This document shows positions 20,727 to 29,357 of a DNA stretch of 64,000 bases, in pieces; the first letter of the stretch is position 1; every line of letters begins with the position of its first letter. The stretch comes from Hyphomicrobiales bacterium. Lineage in GTDB: Bacteria > Pseudomonadota > Alphaproteobacteria > Rhizobiales > Rhizobiaceae. Location: positions 63,221 to 127,220 of the forward strand of contig UCNG01000020.1 of NCBI GenBank assembly GCA_900473915.1. The letters run 5' to 3'. The translations under genes were made by a program, and so were the position numbers. The notes beneath the pieces are model-generated. The model did no database searches. It was not told where the DNA came from and saw nothing but the letters and a program-made list of their open reading frames with translations.

Positions 20727-21305
20727 ATGACTGCACGTATTCTCGTCTTCGCGGGGTCGGTTCGCGTTGGCGCTTTTTCCGGGCATATGGCCGATGCAGC
20801 CGAAATGGAATTGCGGGCGCAGGGTGCCGAAGTAACGCGCATCACGCTTGCCGACTATCCTCTGCCGATCATGGATCAGAATCTGGAAAACGAGCATGGC
20901 GTTCCCGAGAACGCCATGAAACTCGGTCGTCTGTTCGCCGAACATGACGGACTGATGATCTGCTCGCCGGAATATAACGCCTCGATCCCGCCTCTTCTGA
21001 AAAACACCATCGACTGGGTCAGCCGTATTTCAAGGGATGGGGACAAGCCGTTTCGGCCCTATGCCGGTCTGACGGTCGGCCTCTGCTCGAGTTCGGATGG
21101 CATGTTCGCCGGGATGCGGGGACTTTATCATTTGCGTGCGGTATTAATGAATGTCGGCGTGCAGATCGTCACCGAGCAATGTTCGGTCGGCCATGCATCG
21201 GTGGCATTCAATGAGGATGGCACGCTGAAAGAAGAGCGCAGCGCCAGAATGCTCTCCGCTGTCTGCCGCAGCCTCATCGCGCGGGTGGAAGAAGCAAAAA
21301 GCTGA
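20727..21305 (+). CDS. NADPH-dependent FMN reductase-like flavoprotein
   Basis: 192 residues with a flavodoxin-like fold. The phosphate-binding loop is FAGSVRVGAFSG (about 7-18), and the FMN-binding and dimer signature CSPEYNASIPPLLKNTIDW lies at about 78-96. LCSSSDGMFAG (about 119-129) is the second flavin loop. Relatives reduce quinones, chromate or azo dyes using NAD(P)H; the physiological electron acceptor is unknown. The DNA just upstream has a 17-bp near-direct repeat of a TTTAGATTTTTC stretch (20682-20713) with no recognised role. Confidence 0.9.
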   Translation: MTARILVFAGSVRVGAFSGHMADAAEMELRAQGAEVTRITLADYPLPIMDQNLENEHGVPENAMKLGRLFAEHDGLMICSPEYNASIPPLLKNTIDWVSRISRDGDKPFRPYAGLTVGLCSSSDGMFAGMRGLYHLRAVLMNVGVQIVTEQCSVGHASVAFNEDGTLKEERSARMLSAVCRSLIARVEEAKS

Positions 21306-21368
21306 TTCCGTCTCTTTCGTATCGGGGCCTGTTGTGCGAAGAGAGTAAAAATCACCACGGAGACTCTC

Positions 21369-22070
21369 ATGACGACGACAGATTTGCGCGATCGACTGAT
21401 CGTGGGCCTTGACGTGCCGACTATTACCGAGGCGGAGAAAGTAGTCGAGGAACTGGGCGACACCGTTTCCTTCTACAAGATCGGCTACCAGCTGGTTTTT
21501 GCCGGTGGTCTCGATTTCGCCCAAAGCCTTGTGGCGGCGCGGAAAAAAGTCTTCCTCGACATGAAGCTGCTCGATATCGACAACACCATTGCAAAGGGCG
21601 TTGAAAATGTCGCGAAAATGGGCGTTTCCATGCTCACGCTCCATGCCTATCCGAAGGCGATGCGGGCAGCGGTGGAAGCCGCGAGGGGATCGAATCTCTG
21701 CCTCCTGGGCGTGACGGTCCTGACATCAATGGACAATGTCGATCTGCGGGAAGCCGGTTATTCTGACGACGCGGAAGCCCTGGTGCTGAAACGGGCGCGT
21801 CAGGCACGCGAGGCTGGTATGGGCGGCATCGTCGCTTCTGCCGCCGAAGCTGCAGCCATCCGTCAGGCGGTGGGCCCGGATATGGCTATCGTTACGCCGG
21901 GCATTCGTCCCGCCGGTTCGGAAAAGGGTGACCAGAAGCGGGTCATGACACCTGCCGATGCATTGAAAGCCGGTGCCAGCCATCTCGTCGTTGCGCGCCC
22001 GATTGTCGGTGCGGCTGATCGGAACGCGGCGGCTCTTGCCATTCTCGAAGAAATGCGCTCGGTTGCGTAA
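21369..22070 (+). CDS. pyrF: Orotidine 5'-phosphate decarboxylase
   Basis: 233 residues, the usual length of the short bacterial form. The catalytic tetrad region is [10 protein letters not shown] (Asp64, Lys66 and Asp69/71), with Lys37 in YKIGYQL and the N-terminal IVGLDVP substrate loop. The phosphate-binding end includes VTPGIRPAG (about 176-184) and [12 protein letters not shown]. The enzyme makes UMP, the last step of de novo pyrimidine synthesis. It is followed after 20 bp by the DUF1330 gene, and the two may be co-transcribed. Confidence 0.97.
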   Translation: MTTTDLRDRLIVGLDVPTITEAEKVVEELGDTVSFYKIGYQLVFAGGLDFAQSLVAARKKVFLDMKLLDIDNTIAKGVENVAKMGVSMLTLHAYPKAMRAAVEAARGSNLCLLGVTVLTSMDNVDLREAGYSDDAEALVLKRARQAREAGMGGIVASAAEAAAIRQAVGPDMAIVTPGIRPAGSEKGDQKRVMTPADALKAGASHLVVARPIVGAADRNAAALAILEEMRSVA

Positions 22071-22090
22071 GAGAAACTGGAGGAGAGAAT

Positions 22091-22378
22091 ATGACGAAAG
22101 CCTATTGGATTGCCCGTGTGGATGTCCGTGATCCCGAGCGATACAAGGATTATGTTTCGACAGCAAAACCGGCCTTTGAGCGTTTTGGCGCAAATTTCAT
22201 CGCGCGCGGCGGCAAGGCTGAAGCCGTTGAGGGGCCGGGCCGCGCCCGCAATGTGATCATCGAATTCGAGACCATGCAGCACGCGCTTGATTGCTACAAT
22301 TCGCCGGAATATCAGGCGGCGAAGGCAATCCGCCAGACAGTGGCTGACGGCGAGATCGTCATCGTCGAAGGTATCTGA
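22091..22378 (+). CDS. DUF1330 small protein
   Basis: 95 residues. It has a ferredoxin-like dimeric alpha/beta barrel pattern typical of DUF1330: KAYWIARVDVRDPERYKDYV at the N-terminus, FGANFIARGGKAEAVEG, and FETMQHALDCYNSPEYQAAK. Family members are small homodimers of unknown function. It lies 20 bp after pyrF with a GGAGGAGA ribosome site, so operon membership is likely. A terminator follows at once. Confidence 0.92.
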   Translation: MTKAYWIARVDVRDPERYKDYVSTAKPAFERFGANFIARGGKAEAVEGPGRARNVIIEFETMQHALDCYNSPEYQAAKAIRQTVADGEIVIVEGI

Positions 22379-22382
22379 AATC

Positions 22383-22405
22383 AAAGGGCCCAGTCGGGCC
22401 CTTTT
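22383..22405 (+). terminator. Terminator shared by pyrF-DUF1330 and the convergent SMP-30 gene
   Basis: AAAGGGCCC and GGGCCCTTT are perfect inverted arms around AGTC. T runs occur on both sides, so it can act in both directions. Confidence 0.9.
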
Positions 22406-23281
22406 CTATAGCCGGACCGGCGGATCGTGCCGTCCGGCCAGCGTCATGTCCAGCAACAGCACCTTTCCGGCATTAGGGTCTGAACGGCGGGTTTCCTCAT
22501 CAAGACCTTCATGGGCGCTCGTCACGATTACCGCCGTTGCATCCGGCCCCACGAAAGCCGGGCAGGAGGGCTGTTTCACCGGCAGCGCAACGGAACGGAT
22601 CAGGCGGCCCTGCGGTGAATAGGCATTGAGTGAACTGCCGCCCCAGCAGGCATTCCACAGCGTGCCTTCCGCGTCGACGACGGAGCCATCGACGCCGCCT
22701 TCTTCGGCCCGGTGGTGGAAGACGCTTTTGTCCGATACTGGCAATCCGGTTTCGGGGTCGGTATCGACCCGCCAGATGATATTGCGGTGCGTATCGGCGA
22801 AATAGGCAACCCTGCCATCGGAGGAAAAGCAGATCGAATTGGTGATCGTGATGCCGGAAAACAGCTTTTTCACCTGGCCTTCGCGATACCACCAGATGGA
22901 GCCCGCATCGGGCTCGGCTTTCTTGCCCATCGTGCCGATCCAGAACGATCCCGAAGGATGCACGCGCGCGTCGTTGGAACGAGTGATTTCGTTGTCTGCT
23001 TCAAGCGGATGATGAAGAGTCAAGCGCCCGTTGGCGCGCTCACGGACGAACAGACCGTGTTCGCTGACGATCAATTGCCGGTCGCGATCGATCACGGCGA
23101 GGGCGCTTGCTTTCATGCCGAGCGCATGGACGTGGGTTTCGCCGCTGTCCCAGTTCTTCTCGATCAGTTTCTGGCCGAGAATGTCGAACCACCAGACATT
23201 ACCGCTCAGCGGATCGTAGCCGGGGCCTTCGCCCAGTTCCGCTACGTGGTCGGCAAACAGGGTAGTTTTAACAGCGGTCAC
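22406..23281 (-). CDS. SMP-30/gluconolaconase-type lactonase (LRE family)
   Basis: 291 residues from GTG at 23281, chosen because GGGAGG stands 5 nt upstream; an ATG-initiated reading from 23317 is possible but less well supported. The six-bladed beta-propeller features include LGEGPGYDPLSGNVWWFDI (about 14-32), SNDARVHPSGSFWIGTMG with the metal ligands, and a late VDGSVVDAEGTLWNACWGG. Such enzymes hydrolyse sugar lactones with a divalent metal. The substrate is uncertain because no sugar dehydrogenase or transporter is adjacent. It converges with the pyrF unit. Confidence 0.88.
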   Translation of the reverse strand: MTAVKTTLFADHVAELGEGPGYDPLSGNVWWFDILGQKLIEKNWDSGETHVHALGMKASALAVIDRDRQLIVSEHGLFVRERANGRLTLHHPLEADNEITRSNDARVHPSGSFWIGTMGKKAEPDAGSIWWYREGQVKKLFSGITITNSICFSSDGRVAYFADTHRNIIWRVDTDPETGLPVSDKSVFHHRAEEGGVDGSVVDAEGTLWNACWGGSSLNAYSPQGRLIRSVALPVKQPSCPAFVGPDATAVIVTSAHEGLDEETRRSDPNAGKVLLLDMTLAGRHDPPVRL

Positions 23282-23464
23282 ATTTTCCTCCCGAGACGCC
23301 CGCAGCAATTGCATCAAGCATAGACAATGGATGAAAACTGATCCAGTTCAACTTCACGCACTGGCAAAAAGCACAAACGAAGTCCGCGCCGGATTGAGAG
23401 AAAGGGCTATGTTGCCTGACCATTCCGTTTTAGATTTCCCGCAACTTCGAATCGCGAGGAAATC

Positions 23465-24403
23465 ATGGCTCTCAAAGTCGCGGTCCAGATGGACCATATC
23501 AGCACGGTGAATATCGCGGGCGATACCACATTCGCCCTCTCGCTCGAGGCGCAAAAGCGCGGTCATGAGCTTTATCATTATACGCCGGACCGGCTTTCGA
23601 TGCGTGATGGCGTCGTTTCCGCTCGCCTCGAAAAGATGGAAGTGCGCGACATCAAGGGCGATCACTACACGCTGGGCGAGCCGGTCCGCCGCGACCTGTC
23701 GGAAATGGATGTGGTGCTTCTGCGTCAAGACCCGCCCTTCGACATGAACTACATCACAACCACCCATCTTCTGGAGCGGATTCATCCGAAGACACTGGTG
23801 GTCAACGATCCGGCATGGGTGCGCAACAGCCCGGAAAAAATCTTCGTGACCGAGTTTCCTGACCTGATGCCGGAAACGCTGATCACCAAGGACCCGCAGG
23901 AAGTCATGGATTTCCGTCGCGAGTTCGGCGACATCATCTTGAAGCCGCTTTACGGCAATGGCGGTGCGGGCGTGTTCCATCTGGCCGATGGCGACCGCAA
24001 CCTGACCTCGCTTCTGGAAATGTTCGGTCAGCTCTTCAAGGAGCCGTTCATTGCGCAGCGCTATCTGAAGGACGTGCGCGCCGGCGACAAGCGCATCATC
24101 CTGATTGACGGCGAACCTGTCGGCGCAATCAATCGCGTACCGTCGGAAACCGATGCCCGTTCCAACATGCATGTCGGTGGGCGTGCCGAACAGAGCAAGC
24201 TGACGCCGCGTGAACGCGAGATTTGCGAGCGTATTGGCCCTTCGCTGAAGGAGCGTGGTTTCATTCTGGTCGGCATCGATGTGATCGGCGACTACATGAC
24301 TGAAATCAATGTCACCTCTCCGACCGGTATCCGGGAAATCCAGCGTTTCGACGGGACCAATATTGCGGCCCTGTTTTGGGATGCGGTCGAGGCCAAGCGC
24401 TAA
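23465..24403 (+). CDS. gshB: Glutathione synthetase
   Basis: 312 residues. The N-terminal domain begins [20 protein letters not shown], and [23 protein letters not shown] (about 80-102) is highly typical. The ATP-grasp domain includes [18 protein letters not shown] (about 157-174) and ends [17 protein letters not shown]. It joins gamma-glutamylcysteine and glycine. The start has a GAGGAAATC ribosome site. It appears monocistronic, with the comM-like gene 110 bp downstream. Confidence 0.98.
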   Translation: MALKVAVQMDHISTVNIAGDTTFALSLEAQKRGHELYHYTPDRLSMRDGVVSARLEKMEVRDIKGDHYTLGEPVRRDLSEMDVVLLRQDPPFDMNYITTTHLLERIHPKTLVVNDPAWVRNSPEKIFVTEFPDLMPETLITKDPQEVMDFRREFGDIILKPLYGNGGAGVFHLADGDRNLTSLLEMFGQLFKEPFIAQRYLKDVRAGDKRIILIDGEPVGAINRVPSETDARSNMHVGGRAEQSKLTPREREICERIGPSLKERGFILVGIDVIGDYMTEINVTSPTGIREIQRFDGTNIAALFWDAVEAKR

Positions 24404-24512
24404 TTTGTTCTCTTAACGTTCTTGTGTTTGCCGCTCGTCCGTGCTTAACTCTTCAAGTTGTATTTGAGTATTTACTCACTTAAGAGATGTGGTGCGTGGC
24501 GAGCGGGGGCAC

Positions 24513-26045
24513 ATGGTCGCGCGGGTTGGAACGGTTGCTTTTCAGGGCATAGAGGCTGTACCTGTCGACGTGCAGGTAATGGTTGCGCCAGGCAAGATGG
24601 GTATGTCCATCGTCGGCCTGCCGGACAAGGCCGTGGCGGAAAGTCGTGAGCGTGTGCAGGCAGCATTGCACGCTTCCGGGCTTTCCATGCCGACCAAACG
24701 GGTGACGGTCAATCTGGCGCCTGCCGACCTGCCGAAAGAAGGGTCGCATTATGATTTGCCCATTGCCGTCGGGCTTATGGCGGCGATCGGCGCCATTCCA
24801 GCAGATGCGATCCAGTCCTATCTCGTTCTGGGCGAATTGTCGCTCGATGGTTCGATAACATCAGTGGCAGGTGTGCTGCCTGCCGCGATTGGCGCTAACA
24901 GGGAAGAAAAGGGGCTCATCTGCCCTTATGCCTGCGGGCCGGAGGCGGCCTGGGCGGGCGCTGACATTGATATTTTGGCTCCGCGTAGCCTGATCGCCCT
25001 TGCCAACCATTTTCGCGGCACGCAGGTCCTGACCCGGCCGGACCCATCCATGCGGATTTCCGGTGAAACGGAACTCGACCTTGCCGATATAAAGGGGCAG
25101 GAGACCGCCAAGCGAGCGCTTGAAATCGCGGCTGCGGGCAATCACAATCTGCTGCTTGTCGGGCCGCCGGGATCGGGCAAATCCATGCTTGCGCAGCGAT
25201 TGCCCTCCATTCTGCCGCGCCTTTCCCCGCGCGAATTGCTGGACGTTTCGATGATCGCCTCGATAGCGGGCGAGCTTTCAGGTGGAAAACTGTCGGATCG
25301 CCGTCCATTCCGCGCGCCTCACCATTCAGCCTCCATGGCGGCAATGGTCGGTGGCGGGCTGCGGGCGCGACCGGGCGAAGTATCGCTGGCGCACAATGGC
25401 GTGCTGTTTCTGGACGAGTTTCCGGAGTTCTCCCCCCAAGTGCTGGATTCATTGCGCCAGCCGCTTGAAACCGGGGAATGTCTGATTGCGCGCGTCAATC
25501 ATCGCACCAGCTATCCGGCGCGCTTTCAGCTGATTGCGGCCATGAATCCCTGCCGCTGTGGCATGGCGGGCGAACCCGGCCATGTCTGCGCACGCGGCCC
25601 GCGTTGTCAGGCTGACTATCAGGCGCGCATTTCAGGCCCGTTGCTGGATCGTATCGACTTGCGGGTGGATATGCCCGCCGTCTCCGCTTTCGATCTCATC
25701 AAGCCATCGCGATCGGAAACGAGCGAGACGGTCGCGCAACGCGTCGCGCGCGCCCGCACAATACAAACCGAGCGTTATTCAGCGCTCGGTCTGGAACCCT
25801 TCATGACCAATGCCTATTGTTCAGCCAAGCTGATAGAAACGGTTGCGGAACCGGATGCGGCAGGTCTCAAGCTTTTGCGCGACGCCAGCGAACAGATGCG
25901 TTTTTCTGCCCGTGCCTATCATCGCATTCTGAAGGTCGCCCGCACGCTGGCCGATCTGGATGGGAGCGACAAGGTCGGCCGCATCCATCTTGCCAGCGCC
26001 ATTTCCTACCGCATGGGTGCGGAAAGGCTGGTTTCCGCAGCATAA
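24513..26045 (+). CDS. YifB/ComM-family Mg-chelatase-like AAA+ ATPase
   Basis: 510 residues from ATG 24513. The N-terminal Lon-substrate-like domain contains VGLPDKAVAESRERVQAAL (about 37-55). Walker A is LLVGPPGSGKSML (about 212-224), and the Mg-chelatase segment RPFRAPHHSASMAAMVGGG and LFLDEFPEF (Walker B) follow. A Cys cluster (CRCG...CARGPRC) is near 348-368 and the C-terminal Mg_chelatase_C domain ends the protein. ComM acts as a DNA-branch-migration helicase during natural transformation in other bacteria, so a DNA recombination role is likely. It overlaps nothing and converges with the histidine-phosphatase-like gene. Confidence 0.92.
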   Translation: MVARVGTVAFQGIEAVPVDVQVMVAPGKMGMSIVGLPDKAVAESRERVQAALHASGLSMPTKRVTVNLAPADLPKEGSHYDLPIAVGLMAAIGAIPADAIQSYLVLGELSLDGSITSVAGVLPAAIGANREEKGLICPYACGPEAAWAGADIDILAPRSLIALANHFRGTQVLTRPDPSMRISGETELDLADIKGQETAKRALEIAAAGNHNLLLVGPPGSGKSMLAQRLPSILPRLSPRELLDVSMIASIAGELSGGKLSDRRPFRAPHHSASMAAMVGGGLRARPGEVSLAHNGVLFLDEFPEFSPQVLDSLRQPLETGECLIARVNHRTSYPARFQLIAAMNPCRCGMAGEPGHVCARGPRCQADYQARISGPLLDRIDLRVDMPAVSAFDLIKPSRSETSETVAQRVARARTIQTERYSALGLEPFMTNAYCSAKLIETVAEPDAAGLKLLRDASEQMRFSARAYHRILKVARTLADLDGSDKVGRIHLASAISYRMGAERLVSAA

Positions 26046-26061
26046 GCGATAACAAAGCCGA

Positions 26062-26634
26062 TCAGCGCGGCGCTATCGGCTTCCAGCGATGGAGGACAGC
26101 ATTGTCCTCGCATGAATAGCTCCAGTAGTGCCCTTGAAAAGGCTGGTCATACTGGCGGCTGATCGGAAGACCGGCAAGAAAACAGAGAAGAAGCGTACCG
26201 GCACCGCCATGGCCAACAATAGCGATGTCGCCAGAGGGCAGGACTCGCCTCACTGCTTTGAAGCCCTCTACGATGCGCTGTTGCACATCAATGGCTCGCT
26301 CCCAGCTGTGAATGCTCGCCTCGGGCGCTGAAAAGAACTGGTCGGCGATGATTTCATGTTGCTCTGCGGGCAGGAAGCCGGTGGCGCTTCGGTCGATCTC
26401 GTTAAAACGGCGATCCGTGGAGGGAGCAATTCCCAGAACGCCAGCCAGAATTTCGGCAGCTTCAATTGCCTTTGTTTCGGTGCTGGACCAGATCGACGTG
26501 ATCGATCGCAGCTCGGGCCTGCCGGCAAAGGAACGCATGCGTTCAAGGCCACGCTCTGACAGACTCCATGACGGAACAGGCTTGGCGGAATCTATCACGA
26601 CTTCTGGATGTGAAATGAAATAGATTTTTGTCAT
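26062..26634 (-). CDS. Histidine-phosphatase-superfamily protein with an altered catalytic motif
   Basis: 190 residues from ATG 26634. It has the phosphoglycerate-mutase-like layout: MTKIYFISHPEVVID, then WSLSERGLERM (about 23-33), SSTETKAIEAAEILA (about 50-64), and IAIVGHGGAGTLLLC (about 146-160). The usual RHG triad at the start reads SHP, so the catalytic His is kept but the phosphate-binding Arg is replaced by Ser. It may therefore be weakly active or have a different function. The second catalytic His in VGHGG is present. It lies convergent to the YifB gene. Confidence 0.8.
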   Translation of the reverse strand: MTKIYFISHPEVVIDSAKPVPSWSLSERGLERMRSFAGRPELRSITSIWSSTETKAIEAAEILAGVLGIAPSTDRRFNEIDRSATGFLPAEQHEIIADQFFSAPEASIHSWERAIDVQQRIVEGFKAVRRVLPSGDIAIVGHGGAGTLLLCFLAGLPISRQYDQPFQGHYWSYSCEDNAVLHRWKPIAPR

Positions 26635-26662
26635 GCGCGGCCCCAATCGTCGCATCATCGGA

Positions 26663-26691
26663 ACCACAGGGCCTAAAAAGCGCCCTGTGGT
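26663..26691 (-). terminator. Hairpin after the VOC gene
   Basis: ACCACAGGGC (26663-26672) pairs perfectly over 10 bp with GCCCTGTGGT (26682-26691). The T-rich tract lies in the loop rather than after the stem, so termination efficiency is doubtful. Confidence 0.5.
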
Positions 26692-26704
26692 CACCCTGAC
26701 GAAT

Positions 26705-27127
26705 TCAAATCCCGAATGTCACAAAGCCATGTTCGTCGATGGCCCAGGCCGGGTTCCAGGCGATTTCCCAGGCGTGATCGTCGGGATCGGCGACATAACC
26801 GCGATAACCGCCATGGACCGGTGCATCGGCCGCCCGCAACAGTTTTCCGCCAGCCCCAACCAGCCGGTCCATCAGCGGCATGACGTCCGCTTGCTGCGCC
26901 ACATTATGCGCAAGGGAAAATGCGCCCGGCTGCAAAAGGCCATCGCGGTTCATGTCGGCTTCAAGGGAGGCTTTCAGGAAGGTTCCGAGAACGAAACCGT
27001 TCATCTGATAAAAGATGATTTCTTCGTTCTCAAAAACCGGCACCCAACCGAAACCCTCGGCGTAAAAACGACGCGAGCGCGCAAGATCGACGATACCGAT
27101 AGTGATGACGGAGATTTGCTGTTTCAT
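26705..27127 (-). CDS. VOC (glyoxalase/bleomycin-resistance-like) family protein
   Basis: 140 residues from ATG 27127 (AGAGGT ribosome site). It has paired beta-alpha-beta modules: ITIGIVDLARSRRFYAEGFGW (about 9-29), NEEIIFYQMNGFVLG, and GYRGYVADPDDHAWEIAWNP (about 113-132). The latter carries the typical DPDGH-like and WEIAWNP signature of the YycE/glyoxalase-like subgroup. The metal-binding site of true glyoxalase I is not complete by eye, so the reaction is not assigned. It stands alone on the minus strand. Confidence 0.88.
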   Translation of the reverse strand: MKQQISVITIGIVDLARSRRFYAEGFGWVPVFENEEIIFYQMNGFVLGTFLKASLEADMNRDGLLQPGAFSLAHNVAQQADVMPLMDRLVGAGGKLLRAADAPVHGGYRGYVADPDDHAWEIAWNPAWAIDEHGFVTFGI

Positions 27128-27334
27128 GACCAAGACCTCTTTTTCTCCCATGCACCATTGCATCGGAGTGGAAGATCAAGGGACTCGACGCCTCTGTCGA
27201 AATGACAGCAATCGCGAAGGCCAGGACCCGCTTTGCAACGGGGATCGGGCTAACCGCACCGATCTCTCCTTTTTAGACCCGGAATGAATAGCACATTCCG
27301 GATCGTCTTCAAAACAAATAGGGAAGTTTCGATA

Positions 27335-27955
27335 TCAGCGCACTGCGCCGACGAGCAGATTGTCCGGACCTTCAATCGTGACCCAGCGACCGGTATCGTT
27401 GGTGGCCTGACGCTTCAAATAGGTGTAGTCCGTCTCGTTCCAGCGCATGACTTCGTCGGTCAGGTTGTCGAGAACAAAGTCACCGCGATCAGTGCGAACG
27501 GTGAGGACCGCATGTCCTTCGCCGTCCGGCTTGCGAACAACGGTTATCAGAAGATCGGTGAGCGGAATGCCAGCCTTCTGCAATTCGCGTTGCTTCAGCA
27601 GCACGTAATCCTCACAGTCGCCAACGGTGGTCGGATAGGCCCAATATTCCTCAACGCCGTAGATTTCCATGTCGGTCATCGGCTTGATACGTTCGTTGAC
27701 CGAAAGGTTGATTTCGACGATGCGTTGCCAGTTCGAATGGTTGAGCTGCAGCGGGCGGGTGTCGCGGCTGGTAATGCCGCATTCCTTGACTTCGCGCTTG
27801 CAAAATTCATAGTGTCCGATCGGCTGCGAGGTCAGCTTGCCGGTCTGCATGAAATCACCGGAGGCGGCTTCTGCGCCAAAGCTTGCCATCAGCAGCGACG
27901 CTGCGAAACCAGCGGCTGCCATAATCTTTGTGATCGAGCGAACAACGCAAAACAT
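27335..27955 (-). CDS. Transglutaminase-like cysteine peptidase (BTLCP family), exported
   Basis: 206 residues from ATG 27955 (AAAGGG ribosome site); a start at 27988 is also possible. A signal peptide ends near AEAASGDF. The catalytic Cys lies in YPTTVGDCEDYVLLKQREL, the His in EGHAVLTVRTDRGDFVLDN, with the following Asp completing the triad. The YTYLKRQ end is characteristic of bacterial transglutaminase-like cysteine proteinases found in many Proteobacteria. It is expected in the periplasm; the substrate is unknown. It is divergent from the GNAT-C39 gene by about 300 bp. Confidence 0.88.
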   Translation of the reverse strand: MFCVVRSITKIMAAAGFAASLLMASFGAEAASGDFMQTGKLTSQPIGHYEFCKREVKECGITSRDTRPLQLNHSNWQRIVEINLSVNERIKPMTDMEIYGVEEYWAYPTTVGDCEDYVLLKQRELQKAGIPLTDLLITVVRKPDGEGHAVLTVRTDRGDFVLDNLTDEVMRWNETDYTYLKRQATNDTGRWVTIEGPDNLLVGAVR

Positions 27956-28250
27956 ACTCAACGCCCTTTGGCTCTCGCCATTACTCATTTATTAACGAAA
28001 CGTTAATGTCTGAAATAGTGTGGAGTCAATTCGGTTCGCCCCGGGATCGCCCGACTTCTTAATTAATGGTTAATACGGGTATCTTTCAATTATACAATCC
28101 TTGATTGATTTTGCGGGCGGACAGGGAGCAGCTTGGGCGGCGAAAACAACCCATAATTTTGCCACGGTCCGGGCGCTTGTCTTTTGCCTCGAATAAGCCA
28201 ATTGTTGGTGTTCGACCGGATCGGAACGATCCCTTTGCAAAGGCCCAAAA

Positions 28251-29357
28251 ATGACAGGCGCAACGACGCGCAAGGCCACGGCAGACGACATGGATGCGCT
28301 CCTGCGCATCGAAGAACGTTGTTTCCAGACTGACAGGATTTCCCGCCGTTCATTTCGCGCCCTTATTGCGCGGCCGACAGCGGAAACCATCGTTGCAACG
28401 GTGGATGGCATAGTCATCGGCTATGCGATGATCCTGTTTCGTCATGGCACCGCGCTTGCACGGCTATATTCCATAGCCGTCGATCCTGAGGTCGGGATCA
28501 AGGGTATAGGATCGCTTCTGTTACAGGCCGCTGAGACGGCAGCTTACGACCACGACCGTCCATTGCTGCGGCTGGAGGTGCGCGAAGATAATGAGCGTGC
28601 CATCGCGCTCTATAAGCGCCACGGTTATCGCCCCATTGGACGTTATCTCGATTATTATGCGGATCATTCGGATGCGCTGCGCTTTGAAAAGACGGTTCGC
28701 GGTGATATTTCGCCGGTTACTGCCTTTCCCTATTACGAGCAGACGACTGATTTTACCTGCGGTGCGGCCTGCCTGATGATGGTGCTTGCCCGGCACAATC
28801 GGGAAACGCGGCTCGATCCCGTGCTGGAGGTCCGCCTTTGGCGGGATGCAACGACGATCTACATGATGTCGGGACCGGGCGGTTGCGAGCCTTTCGGGCT
28901 AGCCGTCGCCGCGCATGAGCGCGGCCTGAAAGCATCGATCATCGTCTCCATCGAGGACATGCTTTTTCTGCAATCGGTGCGATCGGAAGAAAAACGCAAG
29001 GTCATGCAACTGGCGCAGACCGATTTTCGCCAGCGCACGGAAGCCTACGCCATTCCCGTGGACTATCGCGGTTTCACGCTGCACGACATTCTGGCTGCCT
29101 TGCGCCGTGGAGCGGCGGTGATCGTGTTGATCAGCGGTTATCATATGTTCGGCAAGAAGGTGCCGCACTGGGTTCTGGCCCATGGTGAAGATGGACGGCA
29201 CATTCTCATTCACGACCCCTGGGTGGAGGAAGAGCTCGGCGAAACCATCGCCGATGCTGCAAATGTTCCTGTTCCCTTTCACATTTTCGACCGCATTGCG
29301 CGGTTTGGCAGCGATGGGCTCAGGGCGGCGGTTATTCTGGAAAAAAGGACGGACTGA
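28251..29357 (+). CDS. GNAT acetyltransferase fused to a C39-like cysteine peptidase domain
   Basis: 368 residues. The N-terminal GNAT domain spans about 1-145, with LYSIAVDPEVGIKGIGSLLLQAAE as the acetyl-CoA motif A and EDNERAIALYKRHGYRPIG as motif B. The C-terminal domain (about 155-368) is C39 peptidase-like, with TTDFTCGAACLMMVLA as the catalytic Cys motif. HWVLAHGEDGRHILIHDPW supplies the His and the Asp-containing end. The stop overlaps the start of the RimK-like gene by ATGA, so the two products are probably made together. Comparable fusions next to RimK-like genes have been noted by comparative genomics as likely peptide-synthesis or modification units. The actual substrate is unknown. 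Confidence 0.85.
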   Translation: MTGATTRKATADDMDALLRIEERCFQTDRISRRSFRALIARPTAETIVATVDGIVIGYAMILFRHGTALARLYSIAVDPEVGIKGIGSLLLQAAETAAYDHDRPLLRLEVREDNERAIALYKRHGYRPIGRYLDYYADHSDALRFEKTVRGDISPVTAFPYYEQTTDFTCGAACLMMVLARHNRETRLDPVLEVRLWRDATTIYMMSGPGGCEPFGLAVAAHERGLKASIIVSIEDMLFLQSVRSEEKRKVMQLAQTDFRQRTEAYAIPVDYRGFTLHDILAALRRGAAVIVLISGYHMFGKKVPHWVLAHGEDGRHILIHDPWVEEELGETIADAANVPVPFHIFDRIARFGSDGLRAAVILEKRTD

